A stretch of 64,000 bases of DNA from Oidiodendron maius Zn (Eukaryota; Ascomycota; Leotiomycetes; Myxotrichaceae): positions 453,703 to 517,702 of the forward strand of contig KN832893.1 of the NCBI GenBank assembly GCA_000827325.1. Direction: 5' to 3'. Within the stretch, counting starts at the first letter, position 1, and every line of letters starts with the position of its first letter. A model generated the notes under the pieces. The model had not been told where the DNA came from. It saw only the letters and a program-made list of their open reading frames with translations, and did no database searches. A program made the translations under genes and the position numbers. Below are positions 34,924 through 45,378 of the stretch, piece by piece.

Positions 34924-35085
34924 TGTGACAGCCTGACCACTATAAGCAGCACGAAGGGAGCAGTTGCCAGTAAAGGTGTTGTATTGACGAAAATACTAAA
35001 GTAAGGAGCAACTAGCTAGGTGCGCAGAGGTTTAATATAAGTGCGCGCACAGACCTCCTAGCCATGTAACATACGTGCCGTCACA
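34924..35085 (-). repeat. Solo LTR, copy 1 (162 bp), with 5-bp target duplication
   Basis: The segment starts tgtgacagcc and ends ggcacg-complement...gtcaca (TG...CA ends with a 6-bp inverted terminus). It is flanked on both sides by acaga (34919-34923 and 35086-35090). Read on the minus strand it aligns along its whole length with the copy at 36330-36490, including cctagctagttgctcctta and tcgtcaatac. An LTR with intact flanking duplication and no internal region is the product of LTR-LTR recombination. Confidence 0.9.
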
Positions 35086-36329
35086 ACAGACGTTACTGTA
35101 GCTTTTTAGTAATTAAATAACTTTTATAAAAGATTTGTCTCTATGACAAAAAAAAGTCTTCTTTTTCTACTAGATCGGATTGAGATCCACTAATAAAAAA
35201 CGGGTGTCTTGAGAGGTCGATACAGAGTGTATGAAAGGTGGAAGCATATAGGCTGGAACGATTTTATTGATTGAAGTAAAGTAGGAAGAGGATGCTGTAT
35301 GGCAACATAGCTTCCTTATATCCTCGGTTATCCCTAGCTGCTGCTGGAATGTATATTAATACTAATATAAGCTATCAATTGCCCTGTATTGCACTTATTA
35401 TATTGCATTCCTGAGATATGTCTCCCTGACTAGCAGGTCCCTATAATATATCCGCTGTATACAGCCATTGGCGAGAGCTGTCAGTATCTACAACTCTCAA
35501 CAGGGTGCTTGATAAGGTCTGTTAGACTAAAGAGCTTGGATAGTACAGGTTAACAAGCTATACCTTATACTGAAGGCCCCTATCTTGATATACTACTGTA
35601 TTAATTATAGACAATATCGTTCTACTGCAATCTAACAAGTCTTTCAACTGCAGACTGTATAGATTAAAGCTTACTACCTTGTATCTTGTAAAGAATACTA
35701 TATTTACCCTAACTACTAGTTATCCTGATATTCTACTTAAATTAATGTCCTATATATAGGGTATACTAACAGATCTAAGGACTTCTCTCCTCCTTTCCTA
35801 TTATAGAGGGATAAGCCTGTACCGTCAAAGTGCACGATAGGCATCACTAAGTCAGAGGGCGATTGAGTCGCTGGGCCATATACAGTAAAACAAAGCAGTA
35901 AAGCCGTATAAGAAAAGAATGAATTGAAGTCTTGTCTGGTTGCCTCTCCCTTAGAGGGAAAGGGTCTTCTATATAAACCTATGCTGCAACCACGTGATCT
36001 ACCCCGCTGTCCTGCACCAACACTTCTGCCCCACTACACTATAATACAGTTCACTGCTTGTTAGCTGAATTATTATCTCCTATAACAAGTAGCTTTATCT
36101 TAGTAACGTTAACGTATTCCTATTGCTTTAAAGTATAATCAAGTCGGAAAACATCCTTACTAAAAACTATTATTGTACTTGGATTATACTTAACAAATGA
36201 GATAGTATAGAATACCTGTCTCTACTACTTTATATAGACTTATAACTCCTTTCCTATAAGACTAATATAAAGGATATTGCTCTTACTAGAGCTACAATAT
36301 CTATTAGTCTTAATATAGTGAGAAGTAAC
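35086..36329. other. AT-rich degraded repeat sequence
   Basis: No open frame of useful length on either strand and a strong TA-rich bias typical of RIP-worked repeats. Around 35800-36070 there is somewhat less AT-rich sequence (tctacccc, cctgcaccaacacttctgcc) resembling a decayed LTR. No pol motif could be read. Confidence 0.5.
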
Positions 36330-36490
36330 TGTGACGGCATGTGCGTCAACTAGCTGGAGGTCTGTGCATGCACTTATATTAAACCTCTGCACATCTAGCT
36401 AGTTGCTCCTTAATTTAGTATCTTCGTCAATACAGCATCTTTGCCAGCTACTGCCTCCCTTGTGAAGCTTATAGTAGCCGGGCTGTCACA
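36330..36490 (+). repeat. Solo LTR, copy 2 (161 bp), with 5-bp target duplication
   Basis: Starts tgtgacggca and ends gggctgtcaca, flanked by gtaac at 36325-36329 and 36491-36495. Same family as the copy at 34924-35085 but in the opposite orientation. Many of the differences between the two are C/T or G/A changes. Confidence 0.9.
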
Positions 36491-38595
36491 GTAACTTCTA
36501 TATAGGAAATCTAGGTACTAAGATATTGACTAGTTGATTACTGTTTATATCAGTAAGGCATACTGTATTGTTAGCTATAGCAATAACGGTATCTAAAAAA
36601 TCCCTAAAGCAAAATAGAGCAAAAGCCTATAGAAATTCCGCCTGCAGTTAAGGCCTTATACCTGCTTATAAGTAAAGAAGAGAAAACTAACTTACTGCTC
36701 TTATTAGTGCAAGAAAGGGGTAAGATATAAGTCTATATATTGGGTAGTTACTTTAGTTATATTATACAATTGCTATCTTTCTGGTTTAAGATTATACAGA
36801 CTATTTCTCTTATTTGTATCCTATGATCACCACTCGTTACTGATATCAGACCAATCGGCAGGGGCATCAAGCCTATTATCAAAATTTCATAACTTTAATA
36901 CAAGATCCTTAAATAATCTAGGGAACAGTAGTGCACACTCCCGTCCTCCTCAAAAGCTGGCTCTAATCGTTCTTCATAGCTTATACCCTCCCAAACTATA
37001 ACTGTTCAGTACCATTAATGTGGCGGAAAGTTGTTATTTGGTAAATTGAGACGAGATCATTGTCGACAAGAATTAACCATCAGCCAGCATATTGATTTTC
37101 TTGCCTTGCCTATAATCTACTGGCAGCCCTGCCAAGGCGCTGGAAAACTCAAAGTTTCAGATTCCTAGTGCTGTACCCTTAACTGCACTTTTTCAGAATC
37201 TTTAACAAGCCTCAACAGATGATAGGCAAAATAGCAACTAACTTATATTAAATGTTCGTATCTATTTCTGCTTACAGTAAATGAAGGAAAACCTTAGTTT
37301 TGATTGTCTGAAACAGCAAATGCAATTAATATATGAGGCTAATAATATCGTTATTAGATTTTGATCACCAGAATCCATTTTGCTTCATACCATTCTCTAA
37401 CCAAGTTGTAGTCTAGTGCTCCAACTAAATTAAACAGAGGTTACTCTATATATTAGTGTAAGCAGCCGTTTGTTAAACAACATCCAATAAAAACTTTTGC
37501 TGTCTTAATAATACTAGAGTCCTTAAAATAAACTGCTTGAGTCTTTATAGCACTTAAATCTATCTTCTGCCTGTTTTCTTCAAGTATCAGGTACTACTGG
37601 ATACTATTCAGTATACTTGAGAAGCATATCAGGACTAAAAGTATTAAGTAACCCCTTAGAACTAGTCGATCTTGGTACTAAACCGGATAGAATATACCTA
37701 CAAATTGTTTTATGCTGATATAGTCTGTTTGAAGCCTGTGCTTATCTGTATTACAATGCAGTATAGGGAACCTATAAGCGATTATACAATAATGGATGCC
37801 AACAGCTTTTCTTGACATCTTGAAGCTCCTACAGACCTATACTAGTAATATCAAAATAGAGTTGGGACTCCTCTCTTCTATTATAAATATTAACCTCGGA
37901 CAGTATCGGCTTTCCGTTGATAGACGAGCGAAAAGATACTGTTAGCCACCCAATTTGTTAAGCTATTATAACTAGAAACTCTTTTGATCCTATTGCCTGG
38001 ATAGAAACAGCATTATCCTAGAGCGATGGAGACTTGATGAGACTAAGTGAACCAAATCCCTCCTGACTGGCAGTAGGTATATTATTTGTATAACTGTAGG
38101 GAGACAAAGCAGTTTCTAGCAAGACTAGAAGGCTATGTGCATTTACTCCCTATTGTTTATTATAATACCTTAAGCATATAGTAGTATAAGCATCAACTGC
38201 CTGGCCAGTCACCGTTAGAATGGGACCTAGATCCGAGCAGTTATCAAATTCTTGGTGTATTAATGTAGGTAATTCCTAGTAAACGTTAAATATGGCATTA
38301 TGCTGAAGGGATCCTTTATCTAATTTGCTAGTAACTTTTCTTTGAATAAACTCCATTGAAGATTAGCTCTCTCCATAACGAACTCTCTTATATTGTTCCT
38401 TTATATAGATACAAGGTCTGCTCTTGGGCATGAAGTTCTAGTCAGGTATTATGATACAAGATCGAACGTAGATAGAGCACAGAGAAATCAAGATTCTAGT
38501 CTCATATCTGTACTCTACGGCTATCGATTATGCGACTCTGATTGTTTTCTTTCGGAAACCAAAACTGGGAGCGTGCGATACGGTTTGCCCGTCCC
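36491..38595. other. AT-rich degraded repeat sequence
   Basis: About 2.1 kb without a credible open frame, dense in stop codons on both strands. Composition suggests RIP-mutated repeat debris. No transposon protein motif could be read with confidence. Confidence 0.5.
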
Positions 38596-38734
38596 AACCA
38601 GATTGTAGACCCCAGCACTGTCCAGATTGCATGACCCAGGTTGCACGACCCCCAGATTGCACGACCCGATTGCGACCCCAAGAGTTGATGACCCCAGATT
38701 GCACGAACCCCAGAGTTGCACGACCCCAGAGCGG
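38596..38734. repeat. Minisatellite, about 15-16 bp unit (cccagattgcacgac)
   Basis: Around eight imperfect copies of cccagattgcacgac follow one another, with variants such as agagttgcacgacccc and aggttgcacgaccc. The array is much more GC-rich than the surrounding kilobases. Minus-strand frames across it give a repetitive peptide (SCNLG..VQ), but there is no start, splice or family evidence for a protein. Confidence 0.85.
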
Positions 38735-38831
38735 ATGTAAAGCAATCGAAATCTCGCCGTTAGCACACACTCAGGTGCCGTAGGGGACAATACTAGGCTC
38801 GTATTACATCCACATACCAAAACTGACTAAA

Positions 38832-38911
38832 ATCCACATACCGGTTGATCAATTCTCCTTTTCAGCTACATATTAGTGGAGTTACTTTTTTCGGACGACT
38901 GGTATGTGGAT
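38832..38911. repeat. 11-bp inverted repeat (atccacatacc / ggtatgtggat)
   Basis: A perfect 11-bp inverted pair at 38832-38842 and 38901-38911 with a 58-bp loop. A third copy of ccacatacc lies at 38810. It could be the end of a small inverted-repeat element. Confidence 0.55.
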
Positions 38912-39142
38912 ATAGCTAGTGCATTCCTTTACGGTAAGTATAACCTCCCTTGAGTACTATAGTAGTAGAAGTAATATATGCTAAAATTTCATTTAAAGAA
39001 TATTCCTATATGAAGGGAATAAAGGTACTTAACTTAGTTACAAGAAGTCACGTAGACAGTTAATAGCGCAACAATATTACAACTGGTGACTATCACTGCA
39101 AACACAGCCTGTAATAACTACCTAATTTAACCAAATATGCAA

Positions 39143-40388
39143 CTAAATCCCAAGCTTAGCCCTAAGTTCTGACCAGTCCTCATTCTCTATATATTCTTGC
39201 ATCGTAATTGGCGTTCGTTCAAGTGGAATCTGCACACAGGTTAGTACTCTTTATTATTCAATGGGGTGAGGTATCTAACATCATGCACGGATATAATCCC
39301 TTCTTCCCCGCCATCAAATCCGAACTCGGCACTGTATGCATACATCTCTCCCAACTCCTCGCCAACGCCGCGGTGCCATGTCATGCGCTCATTATACTCA
39401 GCGATAGTGAGTTCGCGGTAAGCTATCTCGATTCCCAGCGCCTTGCTTAGCAAGGCAGCCCATTGTGTCATGGAGATCATAGACCCGTAGCCATAGTAGA
39501 CTTTCATCTCGCTGCCAGTTGAGAGCTTGGAGATCGCATGAGCGTAGACGGCAGGATCATGGTTAGGATCGACAAACGGGTGAAGCGCGTCCGCGGAACC
39601 GACGGCACAGATCTCGTAGGTGCCATCGGGGAGCTATGGACTAGTTGGTATGCTTGGTGTGGTGGTGGAGGCGTTATGATGATTAACAAGGTGTATTTGA
39701 CGTACCTTAGTTGGCTGGATAGGAGTAGGCCCTCTCCAGTTGTTTGCGAAGAACCCTAGCTGAATCGTAGCAGTCTTATTTGCAAGGTCCGGATGGAACG
39801 CCTTGATGTCATCGACAACTCTCGCTTTGGCGTCGAAGTGGTAGACCTTGGTGTATTTCCGTCTGGAGATGCGTTTTGCGGCGGACAGGGTGGAGAAGAT
39901 GAAGAGGTCTAGTGTAGTATTTAAGATAGTTAATACTGCTTCAATGATGTTCTGTCCCTGCTTCAATTCCATATCGTACACCTTCTCCAACGCACTCCTT
40001 TCTGGGGTGTCTTCGCCCACGAGAGGGAGATTTGTCCAGCTGCAATAATCAGCATATCTCCCAGGAGCGCAACTTGCAGCAAACGGGTGGGCCTACAAAT
40101 CTGTGGTGAGCGCGTAGACAACATTGGCACCTTCGAAAGCCGCTTTCAGGGATTCCAAGTCTAGTAGATCACCTTGAACAATTTCAACGCCTCTCGTCAC
40201 GAGTGCTTGGCTAGATTTAGATGTGGGATCACGAGATATTCCCCGGACTTTATATTCGGGATCCTTGAGGAAGCGATCAATAACGCTACCACCCTATGAC
40301 ACGTAAATAACCTCACAGATACTGATGACGTCTAGTTTTCTTGTACCTGCTTCCCCGTAGCACCAAGGACGACTATCAGCTTGCTCAT
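39143..40388 (-). CDS. NmrA-like NAD(P)-binding protein, apparently with one frameshift
   Basis: Five exons on the minus strand: 40388-40347, 40293-40097, 40037-39706, 39633-39289 and 39229-39143. The protein starts MSKLIVVLGATGKQ then GGSVIDRFL (GxxGxxGG-type Rossmann motif of NmrA/isoflavone-reductase-like proteins). It continues VRGISRDPTS, VEIVQGDLLD, KVYDMELKQGQNIIEAVLTI, KARVVDDIKA and, in the final small exon after a perfect tactaac branch site, TPITMQEYIENEDWSELRAK. Such atypical short-chain dehydrogenase proteins are redox sensors or reductases. The exon lengths sum to 1 mod 3: exon 2 ends in phase 2 but exon 3 needs phase 1, so a 1-nt indel near 40021-40096 or a missed junction is implied. 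About 333 residues if intact. Confidence 0.72.
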
Positions 40389-40969
40389 CTTGTCGACGTC
40401 CGTGCTGCAAACCAGTAAATTTACTCCCTCAAACCAAACCGCACTGAAGCCAACAGGTGCTCGGAAGTAGTATGGACGAACTAGGCAAGCCAGATATTTA
40501 GGCCCTTGAATGAGGTGAAATAGGAAGGGTAATGGATGGGATTTGGGTAGTAATAAATATTATTCTCCGCTTCGAAGGGTGATTGGAAATCAGTCACTAC
40601 CACAGCTATTTAGTCCTTCATCCTACTGGAGCAATACAAATTTACAACTTCCGACTCCGGTGCCTATCCGCCACCTAGTTGCTCATTGGCCTCTGGACCC
40701 TTTCTCGCCTTCTAGCTGCTGGCGTTCTCGCCCATCAAGGTTAGAATAAACTTGGTCGTCCTACCCCGACGGCGCACTAGGGGTAACTAGTTTTGTGCTC
40801 TGCCTTTCTATTTAAGACCGGGTTCAATAAATCCTCTGCCCATTTTCCAAATTAGGGAACTCTGGTTGCTGTTACCCTACGTCACCCACCAATCACAAAA
40901 CCAATCATCGGTGGCGTAAAGTCCGAAAGATACTTCGGCGATAATGAATGGCTCAACGAATTTTATCTG
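40389..40969. other. Intergenic upstream of the NmrA-like gene
   Basis: Promoter side of the NmrA-like gene. No coding signal, repeat or RNA gene seen. Confidence 0.4.
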
Positions 40970-41368
40970 CTATTCCGATCTCCATAAGATCTGGACGGAA
41001 GAGCTTGTAATATAGCAGTTTAGACCCTGCTTGCTTATTGTACTGAAGTTGACCTTGCTTGAGACACTCCACGCTCTCCTGGCAGTCACAAACCTACCTT
41101 GCTCGCGTTTCTCCACTAAGTTTTGTCCGACACGCAAAGACAAGCGGAGAGACTCGGTATATGAACTGCCCTCACCCACAGGTGGCTTGAATATCCCATC
41201 GCCCTCGTACCCGTACTTGACATATGTTAGTGGGGCCACTGGAGAAGAATATATGGCGTATTTGGTCGGGTAGCCGCTGTCGCCTACACCAGATTGTCGA
41301 TTGAAAATTTCGATGATCCTCTGAAGGCAATATGGAAGCTGTCGCGCGCGCTGTCTAGTGCCATGGAA
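40970..41368 (-). CDS. Possible small hypothetical gene
   Basis: A minus-strand frame begins at an ATG near 41363 (MALDSARDSFHIAFRGSSK), reaches a stop near 41285, and the pattern continues in a neighbouring frame as SGYPTKYAIYSSPVAPLTYV, then GDGIFKPPVGEGSSYTESLR and VGQNLVEKREQ down to 40970. A short intron (gtgtaggcgacag is only 13 nt, too short) cannot explain the change, so either a junction is missed or the gene is broken. The amino-acid make-up is protein-like, with no stops over 90 codons, but I do not recognise a family. Confidence 0.3.
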   Translation of the reverse strand, partial: FHGTRQRARQLPYCLQRIIEIFNRQSGVGDSGYPTKYAIYSSPVAPLTYVKYGYEGDGIFKPPVGEGSSYTESLRLSLRVGQNLVEKREQGRFVTARRAWSVSSKVNFSTISKQGLNCYITSSSVQILWRSE

Positions 41369-42943
41369 AGATATCGTTAAGATTTAGAGACGAGGTAAGG
41401 AAGGAATTATGGGGTGACGAGGTTGACGTAAGTCGGACGCGATACTCAGCGTCCGAATCAAAGCAGCTTTGAGGTTGAACCCAGACGGGAACTATGGCTT
41501 CACATCTCATCTAGTCCAGTTGGCGTAGGTGGGGTGCCCCTCGCCTTCTTAAAACAAGGCTACGGGTATGCCTCAACCTTGAAGGGGAATCTGCTTTGAA
41601 AGATTTGATCATCTTTAGGGGTTCGAACTCGTCATCTCCGGCCACTGCTCACCCATTCCTCCAATCAACCGTCTTTTCCTGAGTCAATAATTTCTTATAA
41701 TAGTGGGAGAAGAGAGATGGGGCAATACTAGAAGTCTTCGAAAGCCATCGCCATTCAAACGAAACTTCTTCAATGCATCCGGTTATAACTATGTTCTTAC
41801 TTAAAATATATTAAGTACTAAAGTAACCTTAAGTTTTAGATCTAAAAATGTTACCGTTCTTAAATTGTTCATCTATCGTAAATTATGGATTTCTTCTTTT
41901 GTAGCTATCGTATATCTACTCGTTTTCTTGCTTTTCCCTTTACTTCCTGCCTTTGCAGGTGTTTTCAGTTCGAGGAGAAGGGCTGCTACTGAATCTTCTT
42001 CCACATGTTAACACTAGTTTGCTCCTTAATCCCACTTCAATACCCATTGCCAACTGCCTTGTATTCTCCGTGAACTGACGCCTGCATCCATCCTCTCCTT
42101 CTAATAGCGTTATGGATTTGAGTTGGCAAGGGATTTGCACAGAAATCATGGTTGCAATATTATCCTCTACTAACGCGAAGGTCTCATACATAGCTACAAC
42201 TAGACATAGGAAGAGGCTGCATCAAAAAGCCCTATGCTTAGAGACTGCCAGTATTGCTCCAATTAGCGCTGGTTTAGCGCAGTATGAGAATGGAATAGGC
42301 TTAACTCATTTAGTTCAGCTACAAGCGGTACATCGGCACTAAATTTAGCTTCGGCCGAAACGGCCGACTCTAGCTATGCCTAGTTTGCTCTGCTGCAGAC
42401 AAACCCTGGGTTACTCAACAGTTATTAATCGATCGAGCACGAATCAGCATGAGGGTGAATATAACTGCTTATGGCGAGCCTCTAATCGAACAGCCAGAAG
42501 AGGGCAATCATAGCTTAATGCGTCTTTTCTTGACAATCGCGTTACACTTTCCTTCTCTATTTCAATTAGTGCAATGGAGTAGTAGATATAGAACATGTTT
42601 TCTAATCTTTAACTTGAACGTTTTGCGTGTACTGTAATTACGCACAGGGGAAGACAAATTTCACTTGTAACAAATCGACAAGGCAGCTGTCGATCACTCG
42701 CCAAGCCAATCTAGTCAGAGCATAACTTGGTCATGATTGATCTGATCGGTCAGCTCTGAATCATATGGGCTTCTGAAATGCTTAGGAATTCAATGGGATT
42801 GATAATCCGTATCACCGACTGCATGTAGTAGATGATGGCGTAGCAAATTGTATTTCTAAGTGTTGGCCGAAGAGTATAAAAGGTTCTGTAAAGCAATTTA
42901 CGAGACTCCCAACGCAGGAACATTTCTTCGGTTTATTGCCACC
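41369..42943. other. Intergenic with a GC hairpin and a TATA box before the crotonase gene
   Basis: Mostly non-coding. It holds a perfect 7-bp hairpin tcggccg-aaa-cggccga at 42351-42367 and a TATA box (tataaaag, 42875-42882) 62-69 bp upstream of the crotonase start, which itself has a strong context (gccaccatg). No other gene is supported. Confidence 0.5.
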
Positions 42944-43924
42944 ATGATGTTCTTCAAAGCTCAATTGTTTTCGCTCGCTTTCTTCCAGGGACTTGTGCAC
43001 TCTGCCGCCATAACTCCATCAAGCCCCAAACTAGCTACATTGTTACCTTGGGAACGTACCTCCTCCACTGGATTTGGAACGCTAACAACACATGCGTTGA
43101 ATAATGGCACTGTTCTGCGTGTCACAATAAACAATCCGCCGATCAACCTTTACGATAATAAGCTCATTAATGATATGAACGATTTCCTTACTGCCCTTGT
43201 ACCCGGAGTTACGAATGTCACCACCCCACCTCCAAAAGTTGTCATTTTTGCGAGCGCAATATCTGGATTTTGGATAGAGCAATACGACCTAAATCTTCTC
43301 AATCCTGCTACAAACCCATTTGATACGGAGTATTCCAATAAGTTGTTTGGCTTAGCCATTGCTTCTCCTGTTCTCCTACGAACTTTGCCAACCATCTTTA
43401 TTGCGGAAATCAACGGCCGTGCAAGTGGATCAGGAAATGAATTCCTTGTTCAATGTGACATGGGTTTTGCTGGGCCTGAGGCAATTGTTGGATCACTTGA
43501 GGTTGCTTTAGGTGGGCTTGAGGGTAATGGTGGAATACAATATCTGGTTCGTCGCATTGGTATGGCGCGGGCAGCAGAATATCTTCTTGCATCAGCAAGC
43601 ATAGATGCCGAAACTGCGGCGCAGGTCGGCTGGGTCAATCAAGCGTATAAGACATCGTACGATTTGACCACTTCAGTTAACGCACTTGCTTCAAGGATCG
43701 CTATATTTGATGCTGGCGCCCTGAACGGAACAAAATCAGCTATACGTGCGTTTGGGCCAAGTGCAGAGCAATCTGCTGCTGATATTGCTACAATTCTCCG
43801 ACTTTTCCCAGAAGAACAGAAGATTTTGCCGAAGTGGCTGTTACTGAGTCAGAACCAGACACGAGGAGAATTTGAGTTAGACAGCCTTAGATCGATTGAG
43901 GATGTACAGAAACTATACGAATAG
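42944..43924 (+). CDS. Crotonase-family (enoyl-CoA hydratase/isomerase) protein with N-terminal secretion signal
   Basis: Single exon, 326 residues. The N-terminus MMFFKAQLFSLAFFQGLVHS followed by AAIT is a clear hydrophobic signal sequence. The crotonase fold follows: RVTINNPPINLYDNKLINDM, then KVVIFASAISGFW, EINGRASGSGNEFLVQCDMG (oxyanion-hole strand), SLEVALGGLEGNGGIQYLVR and ASASIDAETAAQVGWVNQ. Glu residues equivalent to the two catalytic Glu of enoyl-CoA hydratase (in GSGNE and SLEV) appear to be kept. Crotonases act on acyl-CoA in mitochondria, peroxisomes or cytosol, so a secretory signal and several N-glycosylation sequons (NGT, NVT, NQT) are unusual. The ATG at 42944 has a near-ideal gccacc context and a TATA box 65 bp upstream. 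The reaction is not predictable. Confidence 0.82.
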   Translation: MMFFKAQLFSLAFFQGLVHSAAITPSSPKLATLLPWERTSSTGFGTLTTHALNNGTVLRVTINNPPINLYDNKLINDMNDFLTALVPGVTNVTTPPPKVVIFASAISGFWIEQYDLNLLNPATNPFDTEYSNKLFGLAIASPVLLRTLPTIFIAEINGRASGSGNEFLVQCDMGFAGPEAIVGSLEVALGGLEGNGGIQYLVRRIGMARAAEYLLASASIDAETAAQVGWVNQAYKTSYDLTTSVNALASRIAIFDAGALNGTKSAIRAFGPSAEQSAADIATILRLFPEEQKILPKWLLLSQNQTRGEFELDSLRSIEDVQKLYE

Positions 43925-44723
43925 TAACGGACAGTTCGGGAAGAAAGATGAAGAGTTCTTTAACGCTTTAAAACTAGATAAAGAAGCGTTTTTCTAATGT
44001 TAAAATCAATATTTGCCTTGCTTAAATAGCCTGTAACACTTGGATCATCCTCAACCCCATCCGTATCCTTTCTCATCTTTCCCGAATCGTAATTTACTTT
44101 GGGAGCTGCTCATTAGGGGAGCGGGAGCGGGAGGGACACCAGCAGAAGCAGTGGAGTCACCGCCAGCAGAAGCAGCAACGCCTTGGCCAGGAAGATCAAC
44201 TGCTTGCCGATGTGAAGGCCTTCCTAGACCCCTTCTTCGATATGGTGGAGGGAAGTCTCGGGTTCATGGCCCTCGATTTGCGACACTGAGCCGGAGCAGC
44301 GATAATGTCAGGGATGGGCGTGGAGCTTCATCTGGGCGGCTCAGCCATGGGAACTCCCGTTTCAGGCTGTAAGATCTTATAATACCGGCGGATTCATGGC
44401 CGACAATAGTGATTCCTGTCTCCTATTACGCTTATACAACACTATTTTAAGCTCAGGATAGAGTGGCACTAGTGCAGAACTGGGCATTACGCTTTGTTTG
44501 TTGAGCTTATAATATATCATAGGAAGGTCATACCGAAAATATTCGAGATTTGATTATCGTTAAGCATCTAGCAGTGCTGCAGCTGTGTGAAAATAATAAA
44601 TAAATTACTAGATCAAGGGCCGCCTGGCTGGCTACAATGTATCGGTTTGAGTTCTAACTTCCTGAAAACACATTTCCATGTCTCCTTCTCACCAAATTTC
44701 AATAATCCTAGATTTATCGTTTC
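43925..44723. other. Intergenic, no supported gene
   Basis: One 110-codon frame (44040-44372) is only a GC-rich stretch with repeated agcagaagcag units; no family or splice support. Otherwise nothing seen. Confidence 0.4.
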
Positions 44724-45194
44724 TTACGGTCCTGCAGCTTCCTTTAAAAGCCCCCTATCATAGTAACACCTAATCGCCCAAATCTGCAAGCCGCCTGAAC
44801 CCCTCCCCTCCTCCGCCTTCCGAATTTCATAAACAAAAGCCTGTGGCAATTTAACTGTCTCCTTCCGATCATTCCTCGCCAAACCCGTCACAAACTCTCC
44901 AATCAAAGTATTATCCCCCGAATCCTCATCAGTCACAACCGTCATATTCACAATCTCATGATCCACCTCAAATGGTTTATAAAGCTGAATGTAATAATCC
45001 CAGATCGCTTGAGCACCGGTGATAGTGGTGTTGTCAATATTTGTGAGGACCGAAGTTGAGGCGTAGAAGTCTGTTGGTATGGCTGTGCTCCTGGATTTCT
45101 TGAACGCGAGAGCATAAGTGAGGTAAAATGCCAGGACAGGGTTTTCTGGCGGAGAGGTGAGTGGGCCACTATAAGTCGTTGTCTTGAGTGGCAT
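44724..45194 (-). CDS. NTF2/SnoaL-like small protein
   Basis: Intronless, 156 residues. The pattern is a helical start (NPVLAFYLTYALAFKKSRST), FYASTSVLTNIDNTTITGAQ, an IWDYYIQLYKPFEVDHEIVN helix-strand, and a beta-rich end (LIGEFVTGLARNDRKETVKL, FVYEIRKAEE, LQIWAIRCYYDRG). This is the cone-shaped alpha+beta barrel layout of SnoaL-like/NTF2-like proteins, which serve as cyclases, isomerases, hydratases or binding proteins, often in secondary-metabolite clusters. No catalytic residue set can be assigned. The ATG at 45194 is the only sensible start. It lies opposite in strand to the crotonase and the 3-hydroxyacyl-CoA dehydrogenase. Confidence 0.65.
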   Translation of the reverse strand: MPLKTTTYSGPLTSPPENPVLAFYLTYALAFKKSRSTAIPTDFYASTSVLTNIDNTTITGAQAIWDYYIQLYKPFEVDHEIVNMTVVTDEDSGDNTLIGEFVTGLARNDRKETVKLPQAFVYEIRKAEEGRGSGGLQIWAIRCYYDRGLLKEAAGP

Positions 45195-45378
45195 TGCAGG
45201 TGATGATTGTTGACAATGATTTGTGATATTAGGGAACGTAAATCTCGGGACTAAAATCCGAAACAGGAAGAGGCAAGCATGTGATTATATATATGCAGAG
45301 CAAAGGGAAAATTTGGCGGTATAAATAAATCCTTGGGAAGAGCATTGTATGCGTATAGGTGGGATTATTCGATGTTCT

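Noticed and set aside
38521-38820. Minus-strand frame with a repetitive peptide (SCNLG-type repeats)
   Set aside because: It is the translation of the minisatellite; no start context, splice signals or family support.
41610-41640. tRNA B-box-like ggttcgaactc
   Set aside because: The five bases on each side of the ttcgaac loop do not pair, and no A box or acceptor stem is found at the right distance on either strand.
44040-44372. 110-codon Gly/Pro/Ala-rich frame
   Set aside because: Composition follows from agcagaag-type repeats; no domain and no splice partners.
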